64,000 nt of DNA, from positions 51,059 to 115,058 of the forward strand of contig NZ_JAFBEP010000008.1 in NCBI RefSeq assembly GCF_016908775.1, given 5' to 3'. Source of the stretch: Defluviitalea raffinosedens. GTDB lineage: Bacteria; Bacillota; Clostridia; Lachnospirales; Defluviitaleaceae. The position numbers and the translations under genes are program-made. The notes under the pieces were generated by a model that had not been told where the DNA came from, searched no databases, and saw only the letters and a list, made by a program, of their open reading frames with translations. How positions within the stretch are numbered: the stretch's first letter is position 1; every line of letters begins with the position of its first letter. Below are positions 42,127 through 50,917 of the stretch, piece after piece.

Positions 42127-43209
42127 TTACTTATTTTTTGCATAATAAATATCAAATTTCATCTCTTTACGAAACGCCAGGGCATTTTCATAGAATTCTT
42201 TCCACATTCTTAAAACATGTTCTTTTGAGTAAAACTCTTTTCCCAGACAAGATTTATTCTTCCACAATTCATAAAAATCCTGGTCATCCTTAAGTTTTGT
42301 GATTAACTGAATAAACTCGGCATTGGTTTTCCCTTTTAAGTACAAATCGAACAATATCTTATCATATACTGGTAAGTCTCTGAGAAGAAGGGGCAGCTTA
42401 CAGTTCATTGCCTCTAAAACAGTCATTGGGAAAAGTTCATTATAAGAAGGCAAAAACAATATATCTGCCATATTGTATATATCATTCATTTCTTTTCTGT
42501 CTACAATTCCTAAGAACTTCACATTTTCAGGAGGATTGCTGACCATCTCACTTAAGGTTTTATATCCATCCGTGATGCGTCCAAAAGAAAAGCCTCCTGC
42601 CCAGGCAAACTGGATCTGGGGCAGCTGCCGTGCTATTTCAATAAAGTCTTTTACACCTTTTCTGGTTTGAATTTGTCCCACGCCTAAAACCACAAAATCA
42701 TCTTCGCTTAATTTCATCTTTCTGCGAATTTCTTTTCTTCTGTCTTTGTCATAAGCAAAAAAATCTTGATCCGATACAAAATTAGGAATATAGATGATCT
42801 TATCTTTTTCAATACCATATTCCTCTAATTTATCTATAAAGTAAGGATTTACAGTTACTAAATAATCCATCTTATTGTAAAAATCAATTAAATACTTGTA
42901 AAAAACTTTTCTGCAAAACCAGGGAAGCTGTAAACTGTCGTCAATGGTTTCAGGTAAAAAATGCACATACCCTACAGTGATTCCCTTTCTTTTAGCCAAA
43001 GGAAGCGTTAAATAATATTTTAAATCCACTGTATGATAATGGTTGATATCACAAAAGCCTATTTTATTGACATGTATCCTGTAATCACTTAACCCTTCTT
43101 TTACCAGGCGAACCTGTTCTAAATATGCCGATGCTACTCCCTGTCCTTTGACTTTTTCTGCCGATGAGAGCATGTTGATTGTAGGCATCTTAAGATTCAC
43201 TCCCGTCAT
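42127..43209 (-). CDS. glycosyltransferase family 4 (GT-B fold)
   Basis: A 360-residue GT4 enzyme, probably peripheral to the membrane, transferring a sugar to a lipid or cell-surface acceptor. Features are GVGQIQTRKGVKDFIEIARQ near residue 175 (donor-binding start of the C-domain) and the EX7E-like motif NELFPMTVLEAMNC near 262. Overall pattern, including VGYVHFLPETID near 80 and VTVNPYFIDKLEEYGI, resembles glucosyl-diacylglycerol synthases. The first ATG (43209) has no good ribosome site; GGGAGTG lies within the first codons and may serve the ATG at 43188 (MPTINML), giving 353 residues. Confidence 0.82.
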   Translation of the reverse strand: MTGVNLKMPTINMLSSAEKVKGQGVASAYLEQVRLVKEGLSDYRIHVNKIGFCDINHYHTVDLKYYLTLPLAKRKGITVGYVHFLPETIDDSLQLPWFCRKVFYKYLIDFYNKMDYLVTVNPYFIDKLEEYGIEKDKIIYIPNFVSDQDFFAYDKDRRKEIRRKMKLSEDDFVVLGVGQIQTRKGVKDFIEIARQLPQIQFAWAGGFSFGRITDGYKTLSEMVSNPPENVKFLGIVDRKEMNDIYNMADILFLPSYNELFPMTVLEAMNCKLPLLLRDLPVYDKILFDLYLKGKTNAEFIQLITKLKDDQDFYELWKNKSCLGKEFYSKEHVLRMWKEFYENALAFRKEMKFDIYYAKNK

Positions 43210-43254
43210 TTTTTCATGTCAGTCTTCATTTATTTAGTATGGACTTAATGAAAA

Positions 43255-43284
43255 ATAAAAATACCACAATAAAGTGGTATTAAG
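43255..43284 (-). terminator. terminator of metA
   Basis: ATACCAC and GTGGTAT flank a short AATAAA loop; on the minus strand TTTTTATTTTT follows. Confidence 0.85.
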
Positions 43285-43293
43285 AAGAGTTTT

Positions 43294-44208
43294 TTAAAGA
43301 GCTTCGAGATCATAGGGTGTTTCTTGATATACATAGTAATTGAGCCAATTGGAAAATAATAGGTTTGCATGGCCCCTCCAGGTAACAACAGGATCTTTGG
43401 CTGGATCATCCTGTGGAAAATAGTTTTTTGGTATTTGAATATCCAATCCCTTAGCCAAATCTCTTTCATATTCCAATTTTAAAGTATTAGGATCATACTC
43501 CGAATGTCCGGTGACAAAAATCTGTCTGCCATCTTTAGAGATCACGATGTAAACTCCTGCCTCATCAGAAAAAGATAAGAGTTCTAATTCTTCTATCTTT
43601 TCTATATCTTCTCTTAGTACTGTTGTATGCCTTGATTGAGGAACATAGAAAACATCATCGAAGCCTTGTAAAAGCTTTACATTTTTCTTTAAATTATAAT
43701 GCGGAAAAATCCCGAACATTTTCTGTGGCAATAGATATTTAGGCACGCCATAATGATAATATAAACCTGCCTGTGCGCCCCAACAAATATGTAATGTAGA
43801 CGTAACATGTGTCTTTGTCCACTCCATGATTTCTTTCAGTTCTTCCCAATAGGTTACTTCTTCAAATGGGAGGTTTTCTATGGGGGCTCCTGTAATAATC
43901 ATGCCGTCAAATTTTCTGTGTTTTATTTCATCAAAGGTATTATAAAAAGTAATGAGATATTCCTCTGAAGTATTTTTAGATACATGGGTTTTTGGATGCA
44001 AAAGGGTAACCTCTATCTGCAAAGGTGTATTACTTAGAACTCTCAATAACTGTGTCTCTGTTACCTGCTTAAGAGGCATAAGGTTTAAAATGACAATCTT
44101 TAATTCTCTGATGTCTTGATGAATCGCTCTGTGTTCATCCATAATGAATATGTTCTCATTGGTTAAAATCTGCTTCGCAGGAAGGTCATTGGGTATTTTA
44201 ATAGGCAT
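43294..44208 (-). CDS. metA: homoserine O-succinyl/acetyltransferase
   Basis: A 304-residue enzyme of the MetA family that acylates homoserine to begin methionine synthesis. The catalytic Cys is in [15 protein letters not shown] near residue 142, with the His in [11 protein letters not shown] near 235. Length and the opening [15 protein letters not shown] are standard. In Bacillus and Clostridia this family often uses acetyl-CoA despite its name. AGAGGGAAG precedes the ATG. No S-box or other methionine riboswitch was recognised in the 126-base leader. Confidence 0.95.
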   Translation of the reverse strand: MPIKIPNDLPAKQILTNENIFIMDEHRAIHQDIRELKIVILNLMPLKQVTETQLLRVLSNTPLQIEVTLLHPKTHVSKNTSEEYLITFYNTFDEIKHRKFDGMIITGAPIENLPFEEVTYWEELKEIMEWTKTHVTSTLHICWGAQAGLYYHYGVPKYLLPQKMFGIFPHYNLKKNVKLLQGFDDVFYVPQSRHTTVLREDIEKIEELELLSFSDEAGVYIVISKDGRQIFVTGHSEYDPNTLKLEYERDLAKGLDIQIPKNYFPQDDPAKDPVVTWRGHANLLFSNWLNYYVYQETPYDLEAL

Positions 44209-44334
44209 TTCTTCCCTCTTTTCCAGTTATTTTGTAAAGTATATTATATATAAATTATCCAATAATTGCAATGACTTTCATCATAAGATGAAAGCCATTT
44301 TAAGCAACTAAAAAACATCTTCATTATTTAATAT

Positions 44335-45972
44335 TTAATGAACTGTAAGAATACTAAAAACGTCTTCATCTATTTTTTCTGGTTCATCCTGCCCTTTATG
44401 GATATAAAGATTTCCCTTCCACTCTAAAGAATAATCTTTTAAATATACAATCCCATTAAAATCATAAGTATAAAATCTAAAAACATCAGAATCTACTTTA
44501 TATTTTCCTTTTCCCGCTTCAAATTTCCATAAATCCCATTTGTAATCATTGCCTCGTGCTAAAAATATAATTGCGTTTCCTTCATTATTTATTAAATAGT
44601 CATAATCAACATCATCAGATATTTTTTCTGACTTTCCTTCTTCTGTATATAAATATAAGTCCACTTCATAATCTACTCTGTTTCTAAGATAGGCTATGCG
44701 TCCTCCTTTATTACTAACCGCAAAATCAAAAACATTGTCTGAGATCTTTTCTCTTTCTTTCCATTTGCCATTTTTAAATCGATGGACATAAAGAGATTTA
44801 TACCTATTATTTGTGTCATAGACCGTATATGCGATCAAATTTCCATCAAGATCACATTGAAGATCATATTCTAGTTCTGCTTCATTAGGAGTTATTAATT
44901 TTTCTTTTTCCCTTCCTATTCTCTTAATATATATATCATTGAGTTTTAGCTTATTTTCATTCAACTTATAATAAAAAACAGTTAAATCATTCATTGGCCT
45001 GTCATTTTCCATGATATAACTTACCTTGTTATCAACCATCTCTTCTGCAGACTTCTTTCCAAACGTTTTAAAATATAAATCTCCATAACCTTTATCCACT
45101 TGATAATTCGCTAAATAAGCAATTTGTGTCCCGTCTTTATTATAAATATTTATAAATACATCATCAGCGATTTTTTGCGGTTCTTTATCTTTTTCCTTAA
45201 CAAACAATGTGTAAATATAAGGATTTTTTATATCAGTTAGTTTTTGATAAGTAATTATATTTCCATCATCTGATATAGATGAAACATGGTATACATCTGA
45301 ATCGATCTTAACTTTCTCCTTGCTTTTTTCCTTTATATACAGTTCACTCTTCGCATAAGTATGTTTATGATTTTCCAAGAATATGAACTTATTGCCTTCA
45401 GATGTAATAAAATAACGATCACGCGATACTTCATCAGCTATTTTTTCTATCTTTTGTCCTTTTGAATACGCATACAACTCGCCAGTATCATTTTCAAAAT
45501 CATAATTTTTCAAAAATAAAACTGTACTGCCATCTTCAGAGATCGTAAAATACTTGCTTACCTCAGAGGCAATTTTTTCTTTCTCTTTTCTACTTTCTTT
45601 TATATATAGTTCTCCCACTCTGCGGTCTAAATCATAGCTTTCAATAAAATAGACTGTATTCCCATCTTTACTTGCCTGGGCAAAATCATTCTGATATTGC
45701 CTATAAACATCTTCATCATTATTTACTCCTAAAAAAACTGTGTCTGAAAGCTTTTGATTTTCACCGCTCTTTTCGAACATGTAAAATTGATTGTTTTTAA
45801 AATATATTACGGAATACGAATTTGGGTCTTCTTTCATAGTATTGCTTCCATGAACCGTTCCTGGAATAAATGCTAATAAAAATATGATGACAGATATCAA
45901 ACGGTTTAATTTCAATCTTTTTATATTCTTTAATACTTTTCTGCTATTTTCATTACCTCTATCACTATACAT
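44335..45972 (-). CDS. secreted beta-propeller-like repeat protein of unknown function
   Basis: A 545-residue protein with an N-terminal signal/anchor segment (LISVIIFLLAFIPGTVHG, residues 28-45), then about ten repeats of 40-50 residues of the pattern YxKxxGKxKEKIxxDVxxYxxSxDGxxxxFLxNY. The pattern fits TolB/WD40-like beta-propellers that read as surface scaffold or sensor. Repeat-internal phrases are ELYIKE, SEDGSTVLFLKNYD and KIADDVF. GGAGGGG precedes the ATG. A decayed paralogue lies just upstream (46300-46503). Function unknown. Confidence 0.75.
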   Translation of the reverse strand: MYSDRGNENSRKVLKNIKRLKLNRLISVIIFLLAFIPGTVHGSNTMKEDPNSYSVIYFKNNQFYMFEKSGENQKLSDTVFLGVNNDEDVYRQYQNDFAQASKDGNTVYFIESYDLDRRVGELYIKESRKEKEKIASEVSKYFTISEDGSTVLFLKNYDFENDTGELYAYSKGQKIEKIADEVSRDRYFITSEGNKFIFLENHKHTYAKSELYIKEKSKEKVKIDSDVYHVSSISDDGNIITYQKLTDIKNPYIYTLFVKEKDKEPQKIADDVFINIYNKDGTQIAYLANYQVDKGYGDLYFKTFGKKSAEEMVDNKVSYIMENDRPMNDLTVFYYKLNENKLKLNDIYIKRIGREKEKLITPNEAELEYDLQCDLDGNLIAYTVYDTNNRYKSLYVHRFKNGKWKEREKISDNVFDFAVSNKGGRIAYLRNRVDYEVDLYLYTEEGKSEKISDDVDYDYLINNEGNAIIFLARGNDYKWDLWKFEAGKGKYKVDSDVFRFYTYDFNGIVYLKDYSLEWKGNLYIHKGQDEPEKIDEDVFSILTVH

Positions 45973-46125
45973 TAAACCCCTCCATTGATTTTATCAGTTT
46001 ATCATTTTCATAAGAATCTATTGCAACCAATCACAAAAATGTATATATATCAAATTATTGGTTAATTAATCTATAGTGATTCTTCTCCTCAAATCTCTTG
46101 TGCATCGATGATCAAAAATGCTTAA

Positions 46126-46503
46126 CTATTCGAGAATGGTCCTATAAAAACTGCCTAAGTAATTAATATTGATATTACTGGATCTTTTGGCATAGTGAAA
46201 TTCATGTGCTGCTACATGCAGAATTAGCTCATCTAAAATAAGTAAAAGCTTATCTTTACATGAATATAGGGCAAAGTCAATAAGGCAGGATTTGATCAAA
46301 TCCTGCCCTTTATGGATATAAAGATTTCCCTTCCATTCTTGTCCAGAACGATCTTTCATTTGCCGACTGAGTGTTGTTTTTATTGCTTCCATAGACTGTC
46401 CCTGAAGCTAATATTAATACTGCAATTACTAACATTGCTGATTTAATTTTTTTGCATGCTTTAGCATACTTCTTGTATTTTGGTTTTCATTTCTACAATA
46501 CAT
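46126..46503 (-). pseudogene. decayed paralogue of the beta-propeller protein gene
   Basis: From an ATG at 46503 with GGAGAT upstream, the frame reads MYCRNENQNTRSMLKHAKK, close to the start of the 545-residue neighbour. A shift at an A-run (near 46451) moves to the frame of MLVIAVLILASGTVYGSN, matching the neighbour's signal peptide end. After a second shift only EWKGNLYIHKGQD, the neighbour's C-terminal motif, remains; about 450 middle residues are gone. About 38 bases around 46299-46340 are nearly identical to 44386-44425. The rest of the 88-codon frame (46126-46295) matches nothing I recognise. Confidence 0.8.
46286..46309. repeat. 24-bp perfect palindrome inside the decayed gene
   Basis: GGCAGGATTTGA and its exact complement TCAAATCCTGCC adjoin without a spacer. 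Half of it is the start of the sequence duplicated from the neighbour gene; the other half looks like an inverted copy created at a deletion or rearrangement junction. Confidence 0.8.
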
Positions 46504-46600
46504 AAAATATCTCCTTCATCTTTAGTATTTTATATTTGATAGCAATATATTACAGCTAAGTATAAAAAACGTCTATATGTTTTAAACTTGATATTTTAAT

Positions 46601-46885
46601 TTATTTCATTACTTTTTTATGGCTATGGCCTAAAAAATTATGAACATAATTTGCTCCCCGGCTGGCAATTAATCCACTTAAGATGTATCCGGTATACGGA
46701 ATAGAAAATTCCATATCCAGCATACTAAAAAAATCAATCTTATAGCCTGTTGCAAAAAAAATTGCAACCACTACTGGAATGTATTTTTTTGTTTTATCCC
46801 ATACATTTTTAGGTAGTATATCTTTGATGATTTCAACTACACTTTCTGTAAGAAATGAAACCATCAATAAGCCAATTGGATTCAT
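46601..46885 (-). CDS. small membrane protein of unknown function
   Basis: A 94-residue protein with two to three hydrophobic stretches (MNPIGLLMVSFLTESVVEII; YIPVVVAIFFATGYKI; IPYTGYILSGLIASRGANYV). Size and layout recall small phage-type or holin-like membrane proteins, but no such module is nearby. AAGGAG precedes the ATG (TTTAAGGAGTTATCTGTATG). It stands alone between the decayed gene and the tRNAs. Confidence 0.65.
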   Translation of the reverse strand: MNPIGLLMVSFLTESVVEIIKDILPKNVWDKTKKYIPVVVAIFFATGYKIDFFSMLDMEFSIPYTGYILSGLIASRGANYVHNFLGHSHKKVMK

Positions 46886-47009
46886 ACAGATAACTCCTTA
46901 AAATAAACTTTACTCTATTTTATTTTAAATGCATCAAAAAAGTGCAAAGATCTATATAAGGATGAAAGTGAATCAAAATAATGAAAATATAAATCCGTAG
47001 ACCATAAAA

Positions 47010-47047
47010 AAAGCAGACTACCTTACTATTCGCGGTTAGTCTGCTTT
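47010..47047 (-). terminator. terminator hairpin downstream of the tRNA genes
   Basis: AAAGCAGACTA and TAGTCTGCTTT form an 11-bp stem, followed by seven T on the minus strand. It is the second hairpin after the tRNAs and may catch read-through. Confidence 0.75.
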
Positions 47048-47105
47048 GGCTTAATTCATTATTTTTTTGCTCATTAACCATTAAACTTTAATATTCAGAC
47101 ATAAT

Positions 47106-47130
47106 AAAAACCGCAATACCTGCGGTTTTC
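47106..47130 (-). terminator. terminator of the tRNA transcript
   Basis: AAAACCGCA and TGCGGTTTT form a compact stem just after tRNA-fMet, with a T-run on the minus strand. Confidence 0.8.
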
Positions 47131-47140
47131 ATTTCATTAA

Positions 47141-47214
<74 letters not shown>

Positions 47215-47224
47215 CCATTGCCAC

Positions 47225-47295
47225 AGCGAGTGATGGGAATCGAACCCACGTAACCAGCTTGGGAAGCTGGTGTTCTGCCATTGAACTACACTCGC
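47225..47295 (-). tRNA. tRNA-Gly (CCC)
   Basis: Acceptor GCGAGTG pairs with CACTCGC; the anticodon stem CCAGC/GCTGG encloses TTCCCAA, giving anticodon CCC. T-arm GTGGGTTCGATTCCCAT is standard. CCA is not encoded. It is 10 bases upstream of the fMet gene and transcribed with it. Confidence 0.9.
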
Positions 47296-47356
47296 ACCCT
47301 TACTAAAAATTATATCATATGCAATATATTATGTCAACAACTTTCCAAAAATATAC

Positions 47357-47379
47357 AAAGCCGCACAAATGCGGCTTTT
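47357..47379 (-). terminator. terminator at the end of sbcC
   Basis: AAAGCCGCA and TGCGGCTTT around CAAA; the stem overlaps the sbcC stop codon. T-rich sequence follows on the minus strand. Confidence 0.8.
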
Positions 47380-50300
47380 AACTATACTCTATTCTTACTT
47401 TGCTTCCGTTTAATCCTTGTCTCGCCGGTTCTACAATCAGTTTAACCGGTATTCTGTTTTTTAATTCCTCCACATGACTAATGATTCCAACACAAAGTTG
47501 TTGGGAATGAAGCTTTTCCAGTGCTGTCATAACGGTATCCAGCAGATTGCTGTCCAATGTGCCAAATCCTTCATCCAGGAAGAAGAATTCCAAAGGGGAA
47601 CTGTTATTTAATTGAATTTGAGAAGAAAGGGCCAGGGCTAAAGAAAGAGATGTAAGGAATGTCTCTCCCCCGGATAAAGTACTGGGTGAACGCCTTATGC
47701 CTCCATTAAAATCATCTCTTACGATGAAATTTCCAGATCCGTCTAATTCAATCGCATATCTTCCTCTTGTAATATTCTTTAAAGTTTTGGAAGCTTCTTT
47801 TGCAATATATTTTAGTCTGCTTGCGGCTACAAATTCAACAAATTTATTGCCTTGTACCAGCTTGTATAAATCATCCAAAAGGCTAAAAGTGTATTCCAGC
47901 TTAGTTTTCTGTTTATTCAATTCCAGGACTGTATTTAAATTTTTCTCCATAATCTTTAGTTTTTCCTGCATGACAGCAAGGTATTTGGCCTTCATTTCAA
48001 GTTCTTCAGTTTTGGTCTGTTTTTTCTGCTTTAAAACTTCCCATTCTTCAGAAGATATTCTTTCTTCCTTGAGTTTTGACTGAATACGATGCAGATTATT
48101 TTGAACTTCCTTAACTTCTTCCTCAAAAGCCTTTATGGCATTCTCTAAAATTTCTCGCTTTTCTTTAGGCATCCATGCTGCGATCACATCCTCTGGAGTT
48201 AAGAAGTCATGTTCTTTAAGCAATGCATCCAGTTTTTTTCTTATCTCTTCATAATGATTTAAAAGGGTTAAGTTATAAGTGTTTAATCTGATTTCCTCCT
48301 GTTCTAAGTTTGACTTTTCATTTTTAGCTTTTTCAAAAGCTCTTTTTAATTTTTCTTCGCTTTCCAGTAAAATTCTTATTTGATTTCTTACTTCTTCTCT
48401 ATATATGTATGGATCTTTATCTTCCGATAACCTTTTAATCTGTTCGCTCCACTGCTCAATCATTCGGCTCTTTTCTATGCCGCTTTGCTTAATCTTGGCA
48501 TTTTCTTGTTCACACTGCCTGATGATATCGGAAATCTGCTCTTTTTCCTGTTCTTTTAACTTTAAACTTTCCCGGAGAATTTTCTCTTTTTTTTCTAAAT
48601 CCACTTTCAGCTTGTCCCATTCTCTGATTTCCTTCATCTTATCTTCTATGGCACCCAGTTTATACTTTTCTTTAACATGAAAATATTGTTGGACGATATC
48701 TTCCAGATTGGTTTTGATTTCATGATATTGCTCAGAGATTTCCTTATGCTGGTTCTTATCTTTTATAAGGCCTTCCTGAATCCTGATTTCATCCCGTTCC
48801 AGAAGGTTGATTACATCCTTAAGTTCTGCCACATATTGATCGGCTTTTAATACATCCTTTTCCCATGTATCGATTTGAATTTGAAGATTTTTAAACTTTT
48901 CTTCTTCCTGGGATAGACGTATATCAATATTTTTTATATCTTCATTTTCAATATCCGAAAGTATGCGATCGATTTCCTGTTGAATCTGCTCAATTTCTTT
49001 ATTCATTCCTGAACATTCTAAGGAGATCGCATAATATTTATCCTCCAGTTCCTGAAGCTGTCTGCTTAATTGATTTTCGTCATTCAGCACATCTTGATAA
49101 AGCTTTTGGTCAAATTCAAAAGCGATATGAATATGGTGAGTTGAGCCACAAACAGGGCAGCTTTCACCTTCCTTAAGATCTTGCGCTAAGATCGCAGCCA
49201 TATTTTGCCTCTGGAGTTTTTCTATTTCTTTCTTTTTCAATTCTAAAGCATGTTTAATGCTTTCTTTTTCATCCAATATTTTTTTCTTTTCTTCTTCCTT
49301 TGGCTGAATCTTAGCAAGAAGATTTTTTAATGATTCTTCTCTAAGTTTCTTCTGATGAAGCTTGTCCTGGTAATAGACATACTTATGCTTTAATTCTTCT
49401 ATACATTTATGCTGTTCAAAAAGTAAATCCCTGTTCCCAGGAGCATTTTCTTTTAAATTCTCCAATGCTTTCTGAGCTTCTGTAAACAGAACATTTTTTT
49501 CCTGCTTTTTGCTTTTGATCTCTTCAAAGATCCTTTCCGTTTTTTCTATATGGGACTGAAATTGGTAAAGTTTCTCCTGTAATTCTTTTTCCTTCTGGAT
49601 TAATCTATTGTATTCTTTTTCAATTTCATAAGCTCTCTGTATTTCTTCACGATAAGCTGGATCCACAAAAATTTTTTGCTTTTTATTTTCTATTTCTTTC
49701 AGATCTTTTTCAAAGGCTAAAAGCTGATATTTTATTTCCTCTTCCTTTTTAATATTTTTATTGATATTTTCTTTATTTTTACTGAAAAGCACTCTAAGCT
49801 GGTCTCTTTCTTTTTCCATATTCTTTTTTTGCTCTAACATTTCAACTGCTTGATTCAAATTGGTTTCCTTCTGAACAAGAATTGGATGCTCTGCATTTTT
49901 TCTCTGAAGTGCATCAGAATAATCTTTTTCTAATTTCTCTAATATTTCCGCAATGGATTTTAGTTTTCCTCGCAGTTCTTCCAGCTTATGCATATTTTCT
50001 GTTTTATCTTTTTGAATTTGATCCATTTCACCAATGACTGGCTTTATAATATCTGCCTTTTGTGCCCTTTGGAATGCTTCTTTTTGCTTAAGATAATCTT
50101 TTTCCTGTTCCCCAAGTATTTCTTGCTTGTTTTTATAAAGTTGAAGTTCCTGCTGCAGTTCCCAGATGATTTGATATTTCTCGTATTCCCTGCAGATTAT
50201 TTCCAGCTCTTCTCTTAATTCCTGTTCTTCTTTTATAAGGAGTTCATAAAGTTTTTGCTGTTCTTCATATTGTTCCTTGGTTAAATTTTCATATACCATT

Positions 50301-50917
50301 AATTGCGATTCGATATTTTCAATTTCCTTGCTCTTTTTATTCTTGGCCATTTTGATCTTTTCTGTCAGTTCTCTTCCATACTTTTCTAAGCCAAAAATTC
50401 TTTCTAACATATTTCTTCTGTCGGTTCCGGTCAGTTTTAAAAATTCATTGAACTTCCCCTGGGGCAGGACAACAGAACGGGTAAAATCATCCACATTAAG
50501 GCCCAAAATTCTTTGAATCTCATTAGTGACATTGGTAATGCCTTCTTCTATGATGTTAATATTGCTTTCCCCAGTCTTCATGTATAGTCTGGCATCTTTC
50601 GATTTTCTTATACCGTCTTCACCTTTCTTAAAAGTTCGGTTGACAACATAAATCGTAGTTTCTCCTCCATTACGAATAGAAAACTCATATTCAATCGTCA
50701 GTAAATCCACCTCAGAATTTACAAATTCTTTTGTATTCCTTGGGATTTCTCCATATAGCGCCAATATTATCGCATCCAGGATCGTGGATTTTCCACTGCC
50801 GGTAGGTCCAAAAATTCCAAACAAACCTCTTTCCGCCAGTTTAATAAAATCAATTGTCTGTTCTTCTATAAAACTGTTGAGTCCTTTAATTCTAAGCTTC
50901 CTCGGCTGCATCTTCAT
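47378..50917 (-). CDS. sbcC: nuclease complex ATPase SbcC (Rad50-like)
   Basis: A 1179-residue SMC-like ATPase. The N-terminal Walker A is FGPTGSGKST near residue 38; two long coiled coils (about 180-550 and 640-1000) flank a zinc-hook CPVC motif near 598; the C-terminal half-site has the signature LSGGETFL near 1078 and Walker B FFFLDEGFG. It forms a complex with SbcD that cleaves hairpins, processes DNA ends and limits palindromes. It overlaps sbcD by 26 bases. Length is typical for Firmicutes. Confidence 0.95.
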   Translation of the reverse strand: MKMQPRKLRIKGLNSFIEEQTIDFIKLAERGLFGIFGPTGSGKSTILDAIILALYGEIPRNTKEFVNSEVDLLTIEYEFSIRNGGETTIYVVNRTFKKGEDGIRKSKDARLYMKTGESNINIIEEGITNVTNEIQRILGLNVDDFTRSVVLPQGKFNEFLKLTGTDRRNMLERIFGLEKYGRELTEKIKMAKNKKSKEIENIESQLMVYENLTKEQYEEQQKLYELLIKEEQELREELEIICREYEKYQIIWELQQELQLYKNKQEILGEQEKDYLKQKEAFQRAQKADIIKPVIGEMDQIQKDKTENMHKLEELRGKLKSIAEILEKLEKDYSDALQRKNAEHPILVQKETNLNQAVEMLEQKKNMEKERDQLRVLFSKNKENINKNIKKEEEIKYQLLAFEKDLKEIENKKQKIFVDPAYREEIQRAYEIEKEYNRLIQKEKELQEKLYQFQSHIEKTERIFEEIKSKKQEKNVLFTEAQKALENLKENAPGNRDLLFEQHKCIEELKHKYVYYQDKLHQKKLREESLKNLLAKIQPKEEEKKKILDEKESIKHALELKKKEIEKLQRQNMAAILAQDLKEGESCPVCGSTHHIHIAFEFDQKLYQDVLNDENQLSRQLQELEDKYYAISLECSGMNKEIEQIQQEIDRILSDIENEDIKNIDIRLSQEEEKFKNLQIQIDTWEKDVLKADQYVAELKDVINLLERDEIRIQEGLIKDKNQHKEISEQYHEIKTNLEDIVQQYFHVKEKYKLGAIEDKMKEIREWDKLKVDLEKKEKILRESLKLKEQEKEQISDIIRQCEQENAKIKQSGIEKSRMIEQWSEQIKRLSEDKDPYIYREEVRNQIRILLESEEKLKRAFEKAKNEKSNLEQEEIRLNTYNLTLLNHYEEIRKKLDALLKEHDFLTPEDVIAAWMPKEKREILENAIKAFEEEVKEVQNNLHRIQSKLKEERISSEEWEVLKQKKQTKTEELEMKAKYLAVMQEKLKIMEKNLNTVLELNKQKTKLEYTFSLLDDLYKLVQGNKFVEFVAASRLKYIAKEASKTLKNITRGRYAIELDGSGNFIVRDDFNGGIRRSPSTLSGGETFLTSLSLALALSSQIQLNNSSPLEFFFLDEGFGTLDSNLLDTVMTALEKLHSQQLCVGIISHVEELKNRIPVKLIVEPARQGLNGSKVRIEYS

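Noticed and set aside
44209..44334. A SAM (S-box) or T-box leader before metA
   Set aside because: The 126-base leader lacks the conserved cores and is too short; only the ribosome site and a hairpin (CTTTCATC/GATGAAAG) from the upstream gene are visible.
46126..46392. An 88-codon frame as a real small gene
   Set aside because: It begins inside the remnant of the propeller paralogue, without a ribosome site, and contains the neighbour's C-terminal motif followed by unrelated residues.
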